Source: Ziziphus jujuba (Eukaryota > Streptophyta > Magnoliopsida > Rosales > Rhamnaceae). Taken from it: DNA of 64,000 bases. Position 1 is the stretch's first letter; each line of letters opens with the position of its first letter. The notes under the pieces were generated by a model. That model saw only the letters and a program-made list of their open reading frames with translations. It had not been told where the DNA came from and made no database searches. Made by a program: the position numbers and the translations under genes. Positions 11,359-24,679 of the stretch are shown here, one piece after another. The stretch covers positions 17,167,001-17,231,000 of the forward strand of contig NC_083389.1 in the NCBI RefSeq assembly GCF_031755915.1, in the 5' to 3' direction.

Positions 11359-14300
11359 ATGTATCAATGTCTTCCTCACTACGTCTGTGGAAAATTCACT
11401 GCAATGCAGTCCTTCAAGGTCAGTATCTTAAAACTTCCCGTTTGGTTGTCCAGAAAATATTTTCGAAATTAAACAAATTTCTCCTTTTTTCTTTTTCATT
11501 AATTAGAACAAACTAATAAAAGAACTGATTTCACTTGAAGTTTGTTAAGCTTCTTTGTTCAAAGAAAAAGTTTTTATTTTATTTTTAATAATTTTTTTTT
11601 AAAAGCTGCCGAAACCAGTATTGGTTCAGAGGGAGCTGATGAATTTTTTTTTTTTTTTTTTAACCTCCGGCTTGCTTGGTTCGGTATCAGTGGGATATGA
11701 GAATTCGTGCCGTTTCGGTGAGTGGAAGTGATGTGTCCAATCTCATTCCAGCAGCACCCATTTTTCTACCTCAAGGACCTTGGAATCAGGTCGGCCACCA
11801 TTTAATTCATTTATTTATTTTTTTTTTCTTTTTGAGTGTTTGCTTGATTTGCTATCGTAAAGTTCACATTTTGAAATTCCTGACTATAACGAAATTGCTA
11901 GTGGATTATTGGTTAGAAATTTTGAAACATTCCTCTTGCTCTTTGGGATTGTTTTGATTTTGATCTAGCACAAAGAATCGAGTATGAGCTGAGAGTGTGA
12001 GATATATAATAATTTCTTATGTATGATTTGTTGTGTAATTCACATTTACTGTTAAATATATAATTTATAGTAACTATTGTGAGCTGAGAGTGTGTAGATT
12101 CCTGGAGGAGTTACAGCTGCAGAAGGATTCAAAGCTGCAGGCATGTATGGTGGATTGCGTGCCAAAGGCGAGAAACCTGATCTTGCACTCGTCACCTGCG
12201 ATGTTGATGCCACATCTGCTGGTTAGCTTTCACCTTCACAATCATTTTCGCAGCTATGCTGTGGAAGTTGATTTAAATTGTTGTTAAGTTGCATGTAGCT
12301 GACAAATTTTTGTTGGAGATGATTTTATCATAGATAATGGATAACTGATTTTATTGTTCATTTGTTTCAGGGGCATTTACTACAAATGTGGTTGCAGCTG
12401 CACCAGTTTTATACTGTAAAAATGTTTTGAACATTTCAAAAACGGTATGGTAGACCAACTTGTTTGTGTTTAGTTAGTGATCTCTTTGGATAACATTTTA
12501 GATTCTTAGTTATGTTTTAATTTTTGTTGTCATTTGCTAATAACTGTTGAGACACTTGTTAGGCACGTGCAGTTTTGATAAATGCTGGTCAAGCCAATGC
12601 TGCCACGGTAAGGTGTCATAATGTTATGTTACTGTAACTTAGTGTTTTGTGGCTGAGAGACCTTCCAAATGATGCCCAGGGTGATGCAGGTTATCAAGAT
12701 GTGATAGAATGTAGCAATGCCTTGGCTAAGGTGCACAACCTTTGGCATGTTTTTGTTCTAGGAGGCTTTGAGTAGTCTGGATACTGATTATTTGTGGTTA
12801 TCTTTATACTGCAGCTACTTCAGTTAAAGTCAGAAGATGTGCTGATTGAATCCACTGGTGTGATTGGTCAAAGGATAAAAAAGGTGACACAGCGCCAATA
12901 AATGTTAATTTGTTTTCTCTTATGCTTGTCAAAACTTATGTGCACTCTGAAGTCTAAAAGATTGGCTTTTACCTTAAAAGCTGTGTGGATGAACATTAAC
13001 CAGTTATGTAATTTGCTCAGTTATATTTTTGTTATAAAATTAATTCACAATTTTGCTCTCTTATGCAGGGGCCACTGCTACAATCACTCCCAAAACTGGT
13101 TAATTCACTTTCATCATCAACTGAGGGGTAACAATTTGTATTTACACTGTTCATGTTTCCTACCTGTTATAATTGTTTTCTTGTTTTATATTTTTCCCTT
13201 TCTGTTTTTTTGTTGGAAACATTTAATTTTTGTGTTTTCTATTTTCTATCGTTATTATTCTTTCCACATTAATTTTTTTCCTATTGTTTTTCATTTCTTT
13301 TTATCTCATAGTAGGTGTCTTTTATTTATTTTTATTTTTTTTTCCCTTTTTGTTTGAACATTCTTGAATCTTATTAGCGCATATGCAGGGCAGATGCTGC
13401 AGCAGTGGCAATAACAACAACCGACCTTGTTAGCAAGAGTGTAGCAATTGAATCTCAGGTGTGCATGAACTTGTTTCCTATATCATTTTTGCAGTGTCAT
13501 GACTTTGACATATGGTTATTGGCTTGGAAATTCTTTTGGTTAAAATGGTTGGTGATTGCTTTAAGCAAAAGTATTGGTGCCAAAATTGTGTGTAAAAATC
13601 AGGCCATGGTCTCTGTAATGTATAATTTTCTTAAATAAGCTGCTGATGCTATCAATTTTGACACCTTTTTTTTATTGCTTTTCCCTTATTCATCTATATA
13701 TCTATATATATTTTGGGTGGAGGGGGTGTCTGTATGTGGGGCAAAGATGGGTGTGGCCAGTTCATATAATAGCTTCATATCATGTCTAAAGATCTTAAGC
13801 TCTATAAAATTAAAGTTCTTGGCTTCTTGTGATCGAAACTGTTAGATATTAGAACTCCAGCTGCTAGCCTAGTCTAAGATTTGTGAATTACACAGGTTGG
13901 AGGCAAAACTGTAAGAATTGGGGGAATGGCAAAGGGTTCTGGGATGATCCACCCAAATATGGCTACCTTACTTGGTGTATGTATCTTCTGATGATCCTCT
14001 TTTGATGTTTAGAAAAGCACAATATATAATCCTAACTTTTAATGACAATGTATGTTCTAGGTGATAACAACTGATGCCCTGGTTAGCAGTGACGTTTGGA
14101 GAAAAATGGTTCAGGTTGCTGTAAACCGAAGCTTCAACCAGATAACTGTATGTCAAAATGTTTCATTCGTTTCTAAAATGTTCCTGATACTTAGCATTGG
14201 CCATGTTTTTAGCTTAGAAGGATTAGAACTAGTGTGTCCTACTTAAAAGCACATATGATCCTTCATGCTAATTTTTCTGGCTGATCCTAACTGTATATGA

Positions 14301-17253
14301 GGTGCTTGATCCTTCAATCTTCTTCTCATTCGGCACCATTTTTAGCTTAAAAGGATTAGATCTGGTGTATCTTACTTAAAAGCACATATCCTTAATATTA
14401 CTTTTTCTGGCTCACCATAACTGTAGATAAGATGCTTGGCCCTTCAATCTTCTTTTTCTTTTTCATGGTTGAAAGGGGATTTTATTGCAGGTTGATGGAG
14501 ATACCAGTACTAATGATACTGTCATTGCTTTGGCCAGTGGATTATCTGGATCCACCAGAATATCTTCCTTGAACAATCACGAGGCAATTCATCTTCAAGC
14601 ATGCCTTGATGTGGTAAGCTAAACTGACATTCAACTTATATATTTTTAGGGTAAACTATAGCATCCTCACTATTTCACAAGTTTTGCAGATGTGCCTCTA
14701 TATCTTCAGAGATTACAGATACTTCTCCTTAATTTTCATTTTTGTTCCACATCCTCCCTACCGCATGCAAATTTCAAAATTCCCATATTTATAACTTCAA
14801 TATGCAAAAGGGATGACTGGGGTGATAAAATGAAACATTCAATAGGTGGTCTCTAGGTTCTAAAGTATCAACAAGTTTCTGTACTTTCTGACATTAAAAA
14901 AGTACATCTATTTATCCTGTTAGTTTAAGGAGTTGAGATCTATGTAATGTGCCTATTACTTGAGTTTCAAACTTTTCTTGAGACTTTTCAACTTCTGGAA
15001 TTAGGACTGAAAAATCACAAGTTTGTTTATACAGCTAACATATCTTTACTTACACTTAACACATATATGCATACAGAAAATCTACTTGCAACAACTTTTT
15101 CAGAATAATGCAAGTGATGAAACCTAGTCATTGTATTATATGCATTATACTTGTTTAAACACCACAACTTTTTCTTATCTTAAGCCAGATGTTCGGTTCA
15201 AGTTATTTAATACTCTACATATTTATTTTCCAAATACCAGGTAATGCAAGGTCTTGCCAAATCAATAGCATGGGATGGAGAAGGAGCAACATGCCTGGTT
15301 GAGGTTTGTGTCTTATTTTAAAGATTAATACAAAGCTTAGTAATTGCTCTAAATTTATACAGAAGTAGAATTGCTGAGCTTATCATTTGATACATGTTGT
15401 CCTAGAACAGCTTCTTTAGACATGTTGGATAATATTCCTGCAGTCTTTGTTGCTTTTCTAATATAAATTTTTGTATCACAAAGCAATTTTAGAAAACTTG
15501 CCTTGTAATGTTCCCTCTTATTTATGATTGTAGAAAAACTACTAATTGTTCTATGATTTGCAAATCAAGCATTATCTTGCCCAATGACTCAATGTGATAC
15601 CTAGGTAGTCTTTGCATAGTACTTATGAACTTGTGCTTGAGCAATTACATTAAAAAATTCACTGAAATATTCATCTAATTCTAACTTGGATCTTTAGGTC
15701 ACAGTGTCAGGTGCAGATAGCGAGGGTGAAGCAGCAAAGATAGCACGCTCTATCGCATCTTCTTCACTTGTAAAGGTATGATATCCAATGTTTACTAGCA
15801 TTTCTGATGCTTTAGTTTAGCAATTTCTGATGCACTTCTGGCAATATTAACCAGGCCGCAGTATATGGCAGAGATCCAAATTGGGGTCGCATTGCTGCTG
15901 CTGCAGGCTCTGCAGGAATCTCCTTTGACCAAACCAAGCTTCAAGTAGTGCTTGGGAACATTTTGCTCATGGAGGGTGGGGAGCCACAACCATTTGACAG
16001 GTATTTATAACTCCTTTTGCAATTTACAAAAGTCACAAAGAATCAGTAATCCTTTTTCTTTCTTTCTTCTTTTTCTATTTTTTTTTACAGTAGAATTCCC
16101 ACTCTTTTATTTTAGTTACTGATATACTGCCGCTAGAGACTCAACTTCTTTTGCTGCCTAAAACCATCTTTGGAGAGTGCGGCCATAACTCAATGACAAT
16201 TTGCAAGATTTTTACTTTACCATTTTTAGGAAGGATAGGTATACTAGAAACCCAATCAAATTCTTGATATCTTGAGAAACCTCACTGTTAAGAAAACTTT
16301 CAATTCATTTCTTACTGTTAAAAAAATTTCAATTCAATATTAAATATTACTGTTAAATTTCCATCCAACAATTTTCTGTATCACTGCAATCATTAATCTG
16401 TTACAACTTTTGTTGTCAATTCTTTAGCTTGTTTCACTTAAAATGTTTTGTGGTTTGTAAATTATGAATGTACTCCCTTCTGTTAAGAAAGCTTTGCTCA
16501 ACCTTACCTTCTGTTGAAGTTCCAGATGTTCACTACATAACAGTCGTTAATTACTTGCCAATCCAATACTCAAATCTTTTCCTCAAGAGATCACCAACCT
16601 AGGCTGTCTGGTTTCGTTTGAGTGAAGTTATGTCCACTGTTGTTCATTTTTATTCTGAAAGTGGAAATTAAATGAGAGATTGACTTGTATACTAGTTTAG
16701 AATGGTGGTGTTAAGCTGGTGTTCAATTTTGATACAGAAAACATTTGTCAAGCCCCTTTACCCATTGGCATGTCAGTTTTTCCCTTGTCTGTATGCCTTC
16801 TCATAGACTTCTATCCTTGATCTAGTGTCTTATGTGAGCTTGAAACTTTTTCAGGGCTGAAGCTAGTAACTATCTCAAGAAGGCTGGTGAGACCCATGGA
16901 ACCGTTGAAATTAATGTGTCTGTAGGTAAGTTTCTTACGCTATCACAAAGCGTACTCAAAATTGCAGGCACCAAGCAGCATTTTAGGCTTTTTAAGTAGA
17001 TAAATTTTCTTCGTGCAAATACAAAGAGATAATGTTTAATACAGAGAGACAATGGAATTAACCTGTTGAAAATAAGTGTAAACCACTTAATGGGGATCTC
17101 TCTACTGGCTTTGTACACCCTTATTTGTTCTTTGATCATATTTTGATGGTCTTTGTCCACTTTTCAACAGGTGATGGACCAGGACGCGGGCAAGCATGGG
17201 GCTGTGATTTAAGCTATGATTATGTTAAAATAAATGCAGAGTACACAACATAG
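11359..17253 (+). CDS. ArgJ: Plastid arginine biosynthesis bifunctional protein ArgJ
   Basis: Acts in the cyclic arginine pathway: it moves the acetyl group from N-acetylornithine to glutamate and, in bifunctional forms, also makes N-acetylglutamate from acetyl-CoA. Seventeen exons: 11359-11418, 11691-11789, 12098-12221, 12371-12444, 12563-12607, 12680-12730, 12815-12883, 13069-13127, 13389-13458, 13896-13976, 14061-14147, 14491-14613, 15241-15303, 15698-15775, 15855-16000, 16855-16925, 17171-17253. All have GT/AG borders and sum to 1383 bases (460 residues), normal for the plant enzyme. The self-cleavage site [14 protein letters not shown] puts the nucleophile at Thr241, cut after Ala240. 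Other family blocks are [78 protein letters not shown] and the end [13 protein letters not shown]. Residues 1-40 look like a plastid transit peptide. The start at 11359 was preferred over the ATG at 11367 because only its frame joins exon 2 in phase. Confidence 0.96.
14196..14455 (+). repeat. Direct duplication inside ArgJ intron 11
   Basis: Two diverged copies of about 125 bp (about 14196-14330 and 14331-14455) share TTTTTAGCTTA, AAGGATTAGA, CTACTTAAAAGCACATAT-like, TTTTTCTGGCT and CCTTCAATCTTCTT blocks in the same order. It affects only the intron. Confidence 0.75.
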
Positions 17254-17471
17254 GAGTACCTTATTGGGGCACTCTTGATTTTTCTGTAACCTAATTCCCA
17301 CCCTTTAGGGATGCTATAAACCTTGAATCAAACTGCTAATTATCCAATAAAAACCTTGTCCGGTTTGGCCACACTTTGTGGTATGTATTGCTTAAATTAT
17401 CTTAGAGGCCTACAAATCAGTCCTCCTACTTGCAATTCCTATCTGATTAAGAAAAGCAGTAGTAAGATTTC

Positions 17472-18090
17472 ATTAAACACTGAAAATGGCTCAGCGAGTT
17501 ATGTGAGAACGTAGGGAAAGAGCACCAATGCAGCAATGCAAAAGGCCGAAATCTTTATGTGATCCATCCTCCATCAATTATTCGCGGCCAAGTGGAGAGT
17601 CTAAAGGTAAACCACAAAGCATCATTTGTGTTATATACCTAAAACTAAATGATAATCTACTTTGTTGTGGTTGCTAGGCTTCTTGAAGGTGTGTATGGTA
17701 GTGCTTCGTAATTAGAAATTTCATTTAGTAGTGCTTTTTCTTCACAAAGAAACAACAAAAAATCTGATTTAAGAAAAACAAAACTCAGATTTCTTTAAAC
17801 ACTGAAAATGGCTCAGCGAGTTATGTGAGAACGTAGAGAAAGAACACCAATGCAGCAATGCAAAAGGCCAAAATCTTTATATGATCCATCCTCCATCAAT
17901 TATTCTCGGCCACATGGGGAGTCTAAAGGGAAACCACAAAGCATCATTTGCGTCGTACCTAAAACTAAATGGTAATCTATTATGGCTGCTAGGTTTCTTG
18001 AAGGTGTATATGGTACTGCTTTTGGAATCAGAAATGTTATTTAGTGGTGCTTTTCATCACAAAGAAACAACAAAATATTTGATTAAAACT
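17472..18090 (+). repeat. ~322 bp tandem duplication downstream of ArgJ
   Basis: The segment starting AAACACTGAAAATGGCTCAG at about 17475 repeats at about 17797, a period of 322 bases. Both copies keep the blocks GCGAGTTATGTGAGAACGTA, GATCCATCCTCCATCAATTA and CACAAAGAAACAACAAAA with scattered mismatches. A third, shorter and more decayed piece is at about 18400-18510 (CAAGCACTAAACAGAGCTCAG, GGCCAAAATCTTTAAA). No protein is conserved between copies. The first copy starts about 220 bases after the ArgJ stop and may lie in or near its 3' UTR. Confidence 0.85.
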
Positions 18091-18737
18091 ACTAAAAGTA
18101 CTTTATTGTACTTTAAATTTTCAATTAATGCACCAAGTGCAACATTTATCGGAGAAGCACCTATCTAAGCACGCACTTTTTTTTTTTTTTTTTTTTTTTT
18201 TTTCATTTGGTGCTTTTTTTTGCCAAACACAACACTTTTCTGTTATTCACCTAAAAACTACAAAAAGGCAACCGAAAGAGAAAAAAAAAAAAAAAAAAAA
18301 AAAAAAACCTACATTTTTGCCTTGGCAGTGCCTTTAATAGTTTCAATCTGTTTCTAATTCCAATTCAGTCCTCAGGGAAATTTGAAAACAAGAAGCTTTA
18401 ACACTTCATCAAGCACTAAACAGAGCTCAGCCAGTCGTGTGTGTGTGAACAGATGAAGAACACCAATAGACAAGAATGCCGGAAGGCCAAAATCTTTAAA
18501 TTGCCTCACAAACCAGATACCGGTAAAATTCTATTTACAAAGAAAACATCATTATATCATGGAAAACAATCACTGCACTCTGTGCACCCACATTACTAGT
18601 AGCAAGCAAAGATCATTTAAGGTTCTACTACCACTAGTCAACAAAACCCATTTAAAAGCAAATCCACTAATAAACCAAACCATTTAGAATTTTACTTATT
18701 TATACACAAGCAGGCATTTCCCTCGGATACCCCCCCC

Positions 18738-19772
18738 TCACAGGGCTTCTGCAACAGGGTAGTGCATGTTAGCAAGCGATTTCTTCAAGAAGGAACTCCC
18801 ACAATATGACTGTGGGTCTGGACTACCAACTGTTATATCATCAAATCCATTATTAGCCTCTACTATTCTCACACAGGCATCGAATGGCTTAGAAGACCTA
18901 TCAGAACTCCCAACTGGTTTTCTTTGTTGCTTCTTGTCTTTACCTCGTGAAGAGTTCCCCCTTTGCCCTTTCTTTCCATCTTTCTTCCAATTCTTCCTGT
19001 TGTTCTTATGCTTCTGCTGCTTCTTGCCCCCCTTCACGGTGTGTGACATCGAATTAGGAGTAGGATCATACACATCTGGAGCCCAACTCACAGTTAGTTT
19101 CTTCGGCGGTGCACCTCGTTTCTCACGGCTACCTTTCATGGCAGATACAAGTTCCGAAGGAGTCTGTTCACGGCATAAACACCAACAGATACATAGCATG
19201 TCAATCAAGAGATCCAGAAAGCTAAAACAAGTAAAGAATCACAACATTTTATTTCATATTGACCAACTAGTTAAATTCACAGTAAATTTCCATATTGCAG
19301 CATTTCTAGAAATCATAATTGCAATCTATTGGTGAAAGGATTATACAACTCTTACAGGCAAAGATATGGAGCGCGTGCAGGCATTGTGAGGAGAGTCCCC
19401 GGAGAAGAGCCCCTTCGTTGCATTTTCAGGTTTCTCACCTGAAGAAGAATGACGTGGCAGAGTCATATTAGGACATGGAAAGGTTGCAGATTTCAACAGC
19501 AACTTTTGAGAGGACTTTCCCAACTCAGTTGTAGAGCTTCCACATTCATTTCTCTCATCCATGTTGCTGATATTAACCCCATTAGAAGCATGTTCCATTT
19601 CTTCAGCTTCTTGAATGCATAAAGTCTCAGCTAGAGCATTTTCAAGTTCATTAACCAAACCATCATGCTCAGTATCATCAGGCCATTGTTCTTGGTTCAC
19701 AAATGACTGCAAACCTTCAAAGCTGTCTACAGATTGTGACTTCAACTTATCCCAATGAGAGCTAACGTCCAT
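18738..19772 (-). CDS. Plant-specific lysine-rich protein, function unknown
   Basis: Two coding exons on the minus strand, 19772-19356 and 19163-18738, join in phase 0 with GT/AG borders and give 280 residues. The first half begins MDVSSHWDKLKSQSVDSFE and is acidic and Ser-rich. The second half has the plant family motif PPKKLTVSWAPDVYDPTPNS, followed by a basic Lys/Gln/Asn-rich stretch (about residues 185-240) that looks like a nuclear signal, and ends with a conserved-looking Cys-containing tail (DPQSYCGSSFLKKSLANMH). I recall uncharacterised Arabidopsis proteins At2g37480 and At3g53670 of this type. No domain of known function is visible. A 5' UTR intron is likely, with a donor near 19965 and an acceptor just before the start codon. 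It is tail-to-tail with ArgJ. Confidence 0.85.
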
Positions 19773-20138
19773 CTACAGACTCAGATTCTACAAAGTGCCC
19801 AAATACATTTAACATCTCAGCAACAATTGAGCATCGAATTCATATTCAAATTAATAGATTAAAAAAAAAAAAGCACTTAAATTTACAGCTTCTGGATCAC
19901 ATTTTCTATGACCCATTTATTATAATTAACTACAAGTTGATACAAATCCATAAATAAATATACCTTGTACAACGTTCAGTGCTGCAACAACCTCAGAAAA
20001 AGTGTTTCCAAAACGCTAACCAAGCTTTGTCTCTCAAACTATAATCCTTGACCCAAGTTTCCAATTTCTAAAACCAAAAAACAAAACCCCTTTCTATCTC
20101 GTACGGATCACGAAACGATAAGAGCCCCAGAAAAAAAG

Positions 20139-20895
20139 AACCCTAATAAATCGAAAAAAAAAGAAGAAAAACTGATTTTTTTAATAAGGAACAGAGAAAG
20201 AAAAGCCTAATGTTAACTAAGATTACCACGCCGATCACCCTTCTCGAGATGTTTCAGACGATGAGAGCAGGAGCGGCCATGGAAGGAAGTGACGGAAGGA
20301 ACCAGAGGGCAAAGAAGGAGCTGAATGGGTACCGAAGGCATTATTGAATGCTCTTCGAAACCCCCCAAAATATTTTTAAAAACCGTACGGATACAAAACG
20401 ACGAACACAACAACCTAGCTTCTGATTGAACAAAAATGAAAAAAGCGATCCAAGACCCAGAAATCTGATATCAAAAAAATAAAAAATAAAAATTGCGAAA
20501 AACAAGAAACGCCCAAAAGATGAGCGAGTGTTAAAAGAGGATCATTGTGGAGAAGAAAATATATGTCCGCTGGGACAGAGTCAGAGAGCGATTCCGAGAG
20601 ATCAGAGAGAAGAAAGATGAGAGAAGATGAAGAAGAAGCCGACGATGAAGATAGATGAAGAGGTAAACGATGTGGAATTTTTCCGTAGAATATTTTCGTA
20701 TTTATATGCGGAAAGAGAAAAGAATGAGAGAGAGAGAGAGAGAGGGAGAGAGAGAGATTAGAGGGTCAATGAGTCTCAGGGGTCCAATGCCGTATCAGGA
20801 TCGTACACGTATCGAACTTTCCACGTCTACCTCTTATTCCCTGTCCAAGATTTTTATTGGCAAGCTCTCTAGTTCTTTTTGGCTGGGCCGGCCCA
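20139..20895 (-). promoter_or_regulatory. 5' UTR and promoter of the lysine-rich protein gene
   Basis: TGGGCCGGCCCA (20884-20895) is a palindromic double site II element. AACCCTAA (20139-20146) resembles a telo-box core. A (GA)n tract at about 20726-20757 lies between them; GA/CT tracts are frequent in plant core promoters and leaders. Functional assignment is inferred from the motifs. Confidence 0.45.
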
Positions 20896-20949
20896 ATAAT
20901 TCTTCGATATATAACATATTTTTTAAAATTATATAACAATTTTTATTTT

Positions 20950-22749
20950 TCTAATACCAAAAATAAAAAATAAAAAATTATAACATTGATGTTTACATTT
21001 TTTTTATATATATAAAAAAAAGGTTGAAAAATTGAGGCTGACATGCCCTTAAAATTTGGAGTGATCTTTCGTGATTGAAATTTAAAGTTTTTACCAACTT
21101 CTCTATTAACATTCTTTTTCAATAATAAATGTTAAATCCAACGTTAAATTTTATATTATTTTATTTTAATAATAAATATTAAAAAATAATATGATCAAAT
21201 TTGATATTAAAAATACAATTGATAAAATTGATTATTTCACACCAAAATAGCGAAAAAAGATACTTATGCCATCTTTAAGCAATGGCACACTAAAATGGCA
21301 TGCCATTGAAGCTGTTTTAGATGTATGGATTAATATACTTAGATTATGTTATACAAAAGTTCATGCAAAAAAGACAATTTACGAGTAATGTATCCACCAA
21401 AACAAAAAATTTACTAGTAATGTTTGCCTTTTCATCGAAAAAGGAAGTCCTAGATTTTTACTAATACTACAGTATTAAATTTATGTATTAAAAAATATAA
21501 TGATATGTAATTGGTTTGGGTTGAATTTTATTAATCTATTAAAAGAACTCACTTATTATATTTAATAATGTTACAAGCACAATTTAGTATACTAAAAATA
21601 TATATATTATTATTTAATTAGTTCATATATTAGATAATTGAATCTTTGAAAAAATAAATATTATTAAACATAAATCAATACTTTTGATAAATATATTAAT
21701 AGAATAATACCTATAACATTATTTATTGACATTTATATTACATGAATTTCTCAATTATTAATATATTATTACATCATTTACATATTTATGGTAAATGAAT
21801 TTCTCACTATGAATATATTATCATATCATTTATATATTATTTGAGAAACAGTTTAATATGTGTCATTGCTCTTGTTTCTTTTATCCGACTGGCTATCAAG
21901 GTAGTCAAATTTTTTTTTCCCTTTTATTTAAAAAAAAACAAAAAAAAAAAGTTTCCCCAAAAAAGCCAACATAAATAAGTTTATATTCTCGTCGATTGTC
22001 AATTAGCCTAAAAAAGAATCAAAGATGACCTGAGATTTTCCTGTTTAAATAATTCTCAACTTGATCATCATTACTAAAAAACAAAACAAAACAAATTTTT
22101 TAATGAAAGCATAGAAAAAAAAATTCCATTATTGAAAAAAAGACGAAGAAAAGTATTGACATATGGCGACGGACGGTGGATCTATGATGAAGATTTTTAC
22201 TTTTAATATTTAATAGATTTTTGATAGCTTTCTTATCTGTTTTGAGAACATGATAAAAGTTCCAAAAAGGGAAATGAAGGGAAAAGATGTATTTTACTTT
22301 GTGAATGGAGGGTGCATATTGAATTTACTGTGAAAACAGAAATAGAAATAAAAAATAAAAAAAATGAAGGAAGCCAAAAAATAAAATAAACAGTAGTATG
22401 ATTAATTTAAGTATAGATACATAAATTTTTAAATAAAAATAATTAAAAATTAAATTAATTATTTTAAATTTAATAAATATTTTGATAATTTTATCATTAT
22501 TACAAAATAAATAAAATTTAATAAATATATATTTTTTTACAGTTAGGATCGTTCGGATAAAATTGTATACGGACTAAAAAAAAATCAACACTATACAAGA
22601 AAAAAATATCAATTTTTCACTCAGAAAAACCAATGCTAAAAAAAAAAAAAAAACATTAGGTTTTTTAAAAATATTGGTTTTGTTTAGATTTTGTATCGAT
22701 TTTACTTTGACCCACATACAATTCCATCCAGATGATCCTGTAGAATCTC

Positions 22750-22780
<31 letters not shown>

Positions 22781-24674
22781 TATCTTTCTCGTCTTTGTTA
22801 TTGTGGGGTTTTTTCTGGTTTTCTTCTTTTTAAAGTGTATTTGTTTCACCGAACTGGTTAGGTCAGGGTTGACACAGTTCCACTTGGGTGTTTAGGAAGC
22901 AAAAATAACGAATGAGACTAACTTATCCAAGTGGCATGCATAGCTTATCCCACTCGAACTCGAAGAGAACTCGATTGACCCGTGTCAACCCTTGGTCACG
23001 CTGTCCCAGCTTTTTCTCTTTCTCTTTGTAATTTTACTTATATAGGAAGTTAAACTATTTTTGTTTTTAGATAATTGTTTTTTTTTTATTAAATACCATG
23101 TTATAATTTAATTTTAAAACAATATATTAATATAATTTATGAATATAAAATATATTAATATAATTTATAGATGTGAAAAACTTATTAAAATTTTATATAT
23201 AAATATAAATTTATAAATTTATAAATTTAATTAAATATAATATTTTAAATATAAATATATGATTGAACTATTTTATTTTTAAAAAATAATTATTCTAAAA
23301 TAATTATAAACTAGTCCATTCAATTATATCGTGCATCAAATATATATAACTAATCAATCCTCCAATTTGAAACTTTACCAAATACAAAACTGTATTATTT
23401 CTTCCCACTTCATAATCCTCCAATTTGAAATTTTGCCAAATACAAAACTGTACTATTTCTTCCTACTTCTTTGACAGATCTAGATCTTCTTTGTACGATC
23501 AAATCCGGTTCAACACTATAATCTACCAAATGGCGCCGTTTGTATTTTCTTTTATTATTATTTTATTTGTACCTTTTTTGGTTTGACTTGTGTGATAAAT
23601 ACGGTAACAGCAGCTATATTGCCACCTGGGGCTTATCTCATCCTATAACAACCAAATCCACTGACCCAAAACATAGTGGGCCCCAACTTCGAACTTATCC
23701 AAATCCTCCTTGCGTGCTTTTTTTTTAGATAATTATTTTTGTTTTTTTTTTTTTTTTTGTTTTTTGTTTTTTTTTTTAACATAAGGATTAAATACATTTA
23801 CCACTTTAGCTCCTATAAGCTTAGCATTTTACGCCTCAAATTTCATGAAGTGCCGTATCGCCTTTTAAATTATTATTGTTTTATTATTTTAGTTCAATTC
23901 TTCCATTTTATCTAATAACTTTATAAAAATTAAGCATACTACACCACTTAAAAATGAAATGAAAATATAATAAAATAGTTTTTAATAAGGTTACATTAAT
24001 TATGTATGATTAATTTCATAAAATTTAAATATTGAAAATGCATAATTAAATTAAAATAATAAAAACCAATAGTTTAAAGAATAGTATGATTTTTTTTTTA
24101 ATATTTTAAGTGATAAAGTGTAAAACTTGTAATAGTTCAAGAAGGGCCAAACGTATTTATAGTAAAATTTACTCTTAAAATTTTCGTTAAAAAAAAAAAA
24201 TTTAATATTTGTTTAGTTGGATAAATTTCAAAATAGCCCTTTCTATTTTTGTGTGTGTGTATATATATATTTCATTTTTCTACATGCTTCTTTATGATAT
24301 ATTTTTTTTCTTTTATATATTAGGGTATAGAGATTATGCATCTTAAAAATTATAATTTATCCTTTCACATTTTAATTTTAAATTTTATTATTTATTATTG
24401 GTGATGATGATGAGCACCAATAATTGATATATGCAAGCAACCATAATAATAATAATAAAAAAGCACGATTAATTGACCAAATCAAACCCAACTTGTTATT
24501 TTGCTATCTATTGTCGGTGATGCTAAGAAGCACCAATCATAAAGGTGTGCAAATATAAACTTGGTTTGATCTATTTAATTTTTATTTTTTTATTCTTAAT
24601 TATTTCATGCTTAGTGAATTGAATTGGTTTTGCAAATTCAAAACCATTAATCGGCTGGTTGTATATATTTATAG
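20950..24674. other. AT-rich intergenic region, no gene seen
   Basis: About 3.7 kb with no supported coding sequence. It contains A/T homopolymers, a (TA)n tract at 22752-22780 and one short tandem duplication (23357-23468). A patch of normal composition at 22840-23010 has no recognisable gene. Confidence 0.75.
23357..23468. repeat. 56 bp tandem duplication
   Basis: AATCCTCCAATTTGAAA, CCAAATACAAAACTGTA and TATTTCTTCC occur twice in the same order, about 56 bases apart, with only a few differences. No coding content. Confidence 0.85.
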
Positions 24675-24679
24675 GGATT

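Noticed and set aside
12902..13357. 151-codon plus-strand frame in the ArgJ gene
   Set aside because: It spans introns and exon 8 in the wrong frame; the Phe/Leu/Ile-rich product comes from T-rich intron sequence.
18766..19335. 189-codon plus-strand frame
   Set aside because: Antisense to exon 2 of the lysine-rich gene, whose own splicing and conserved motif are clear.
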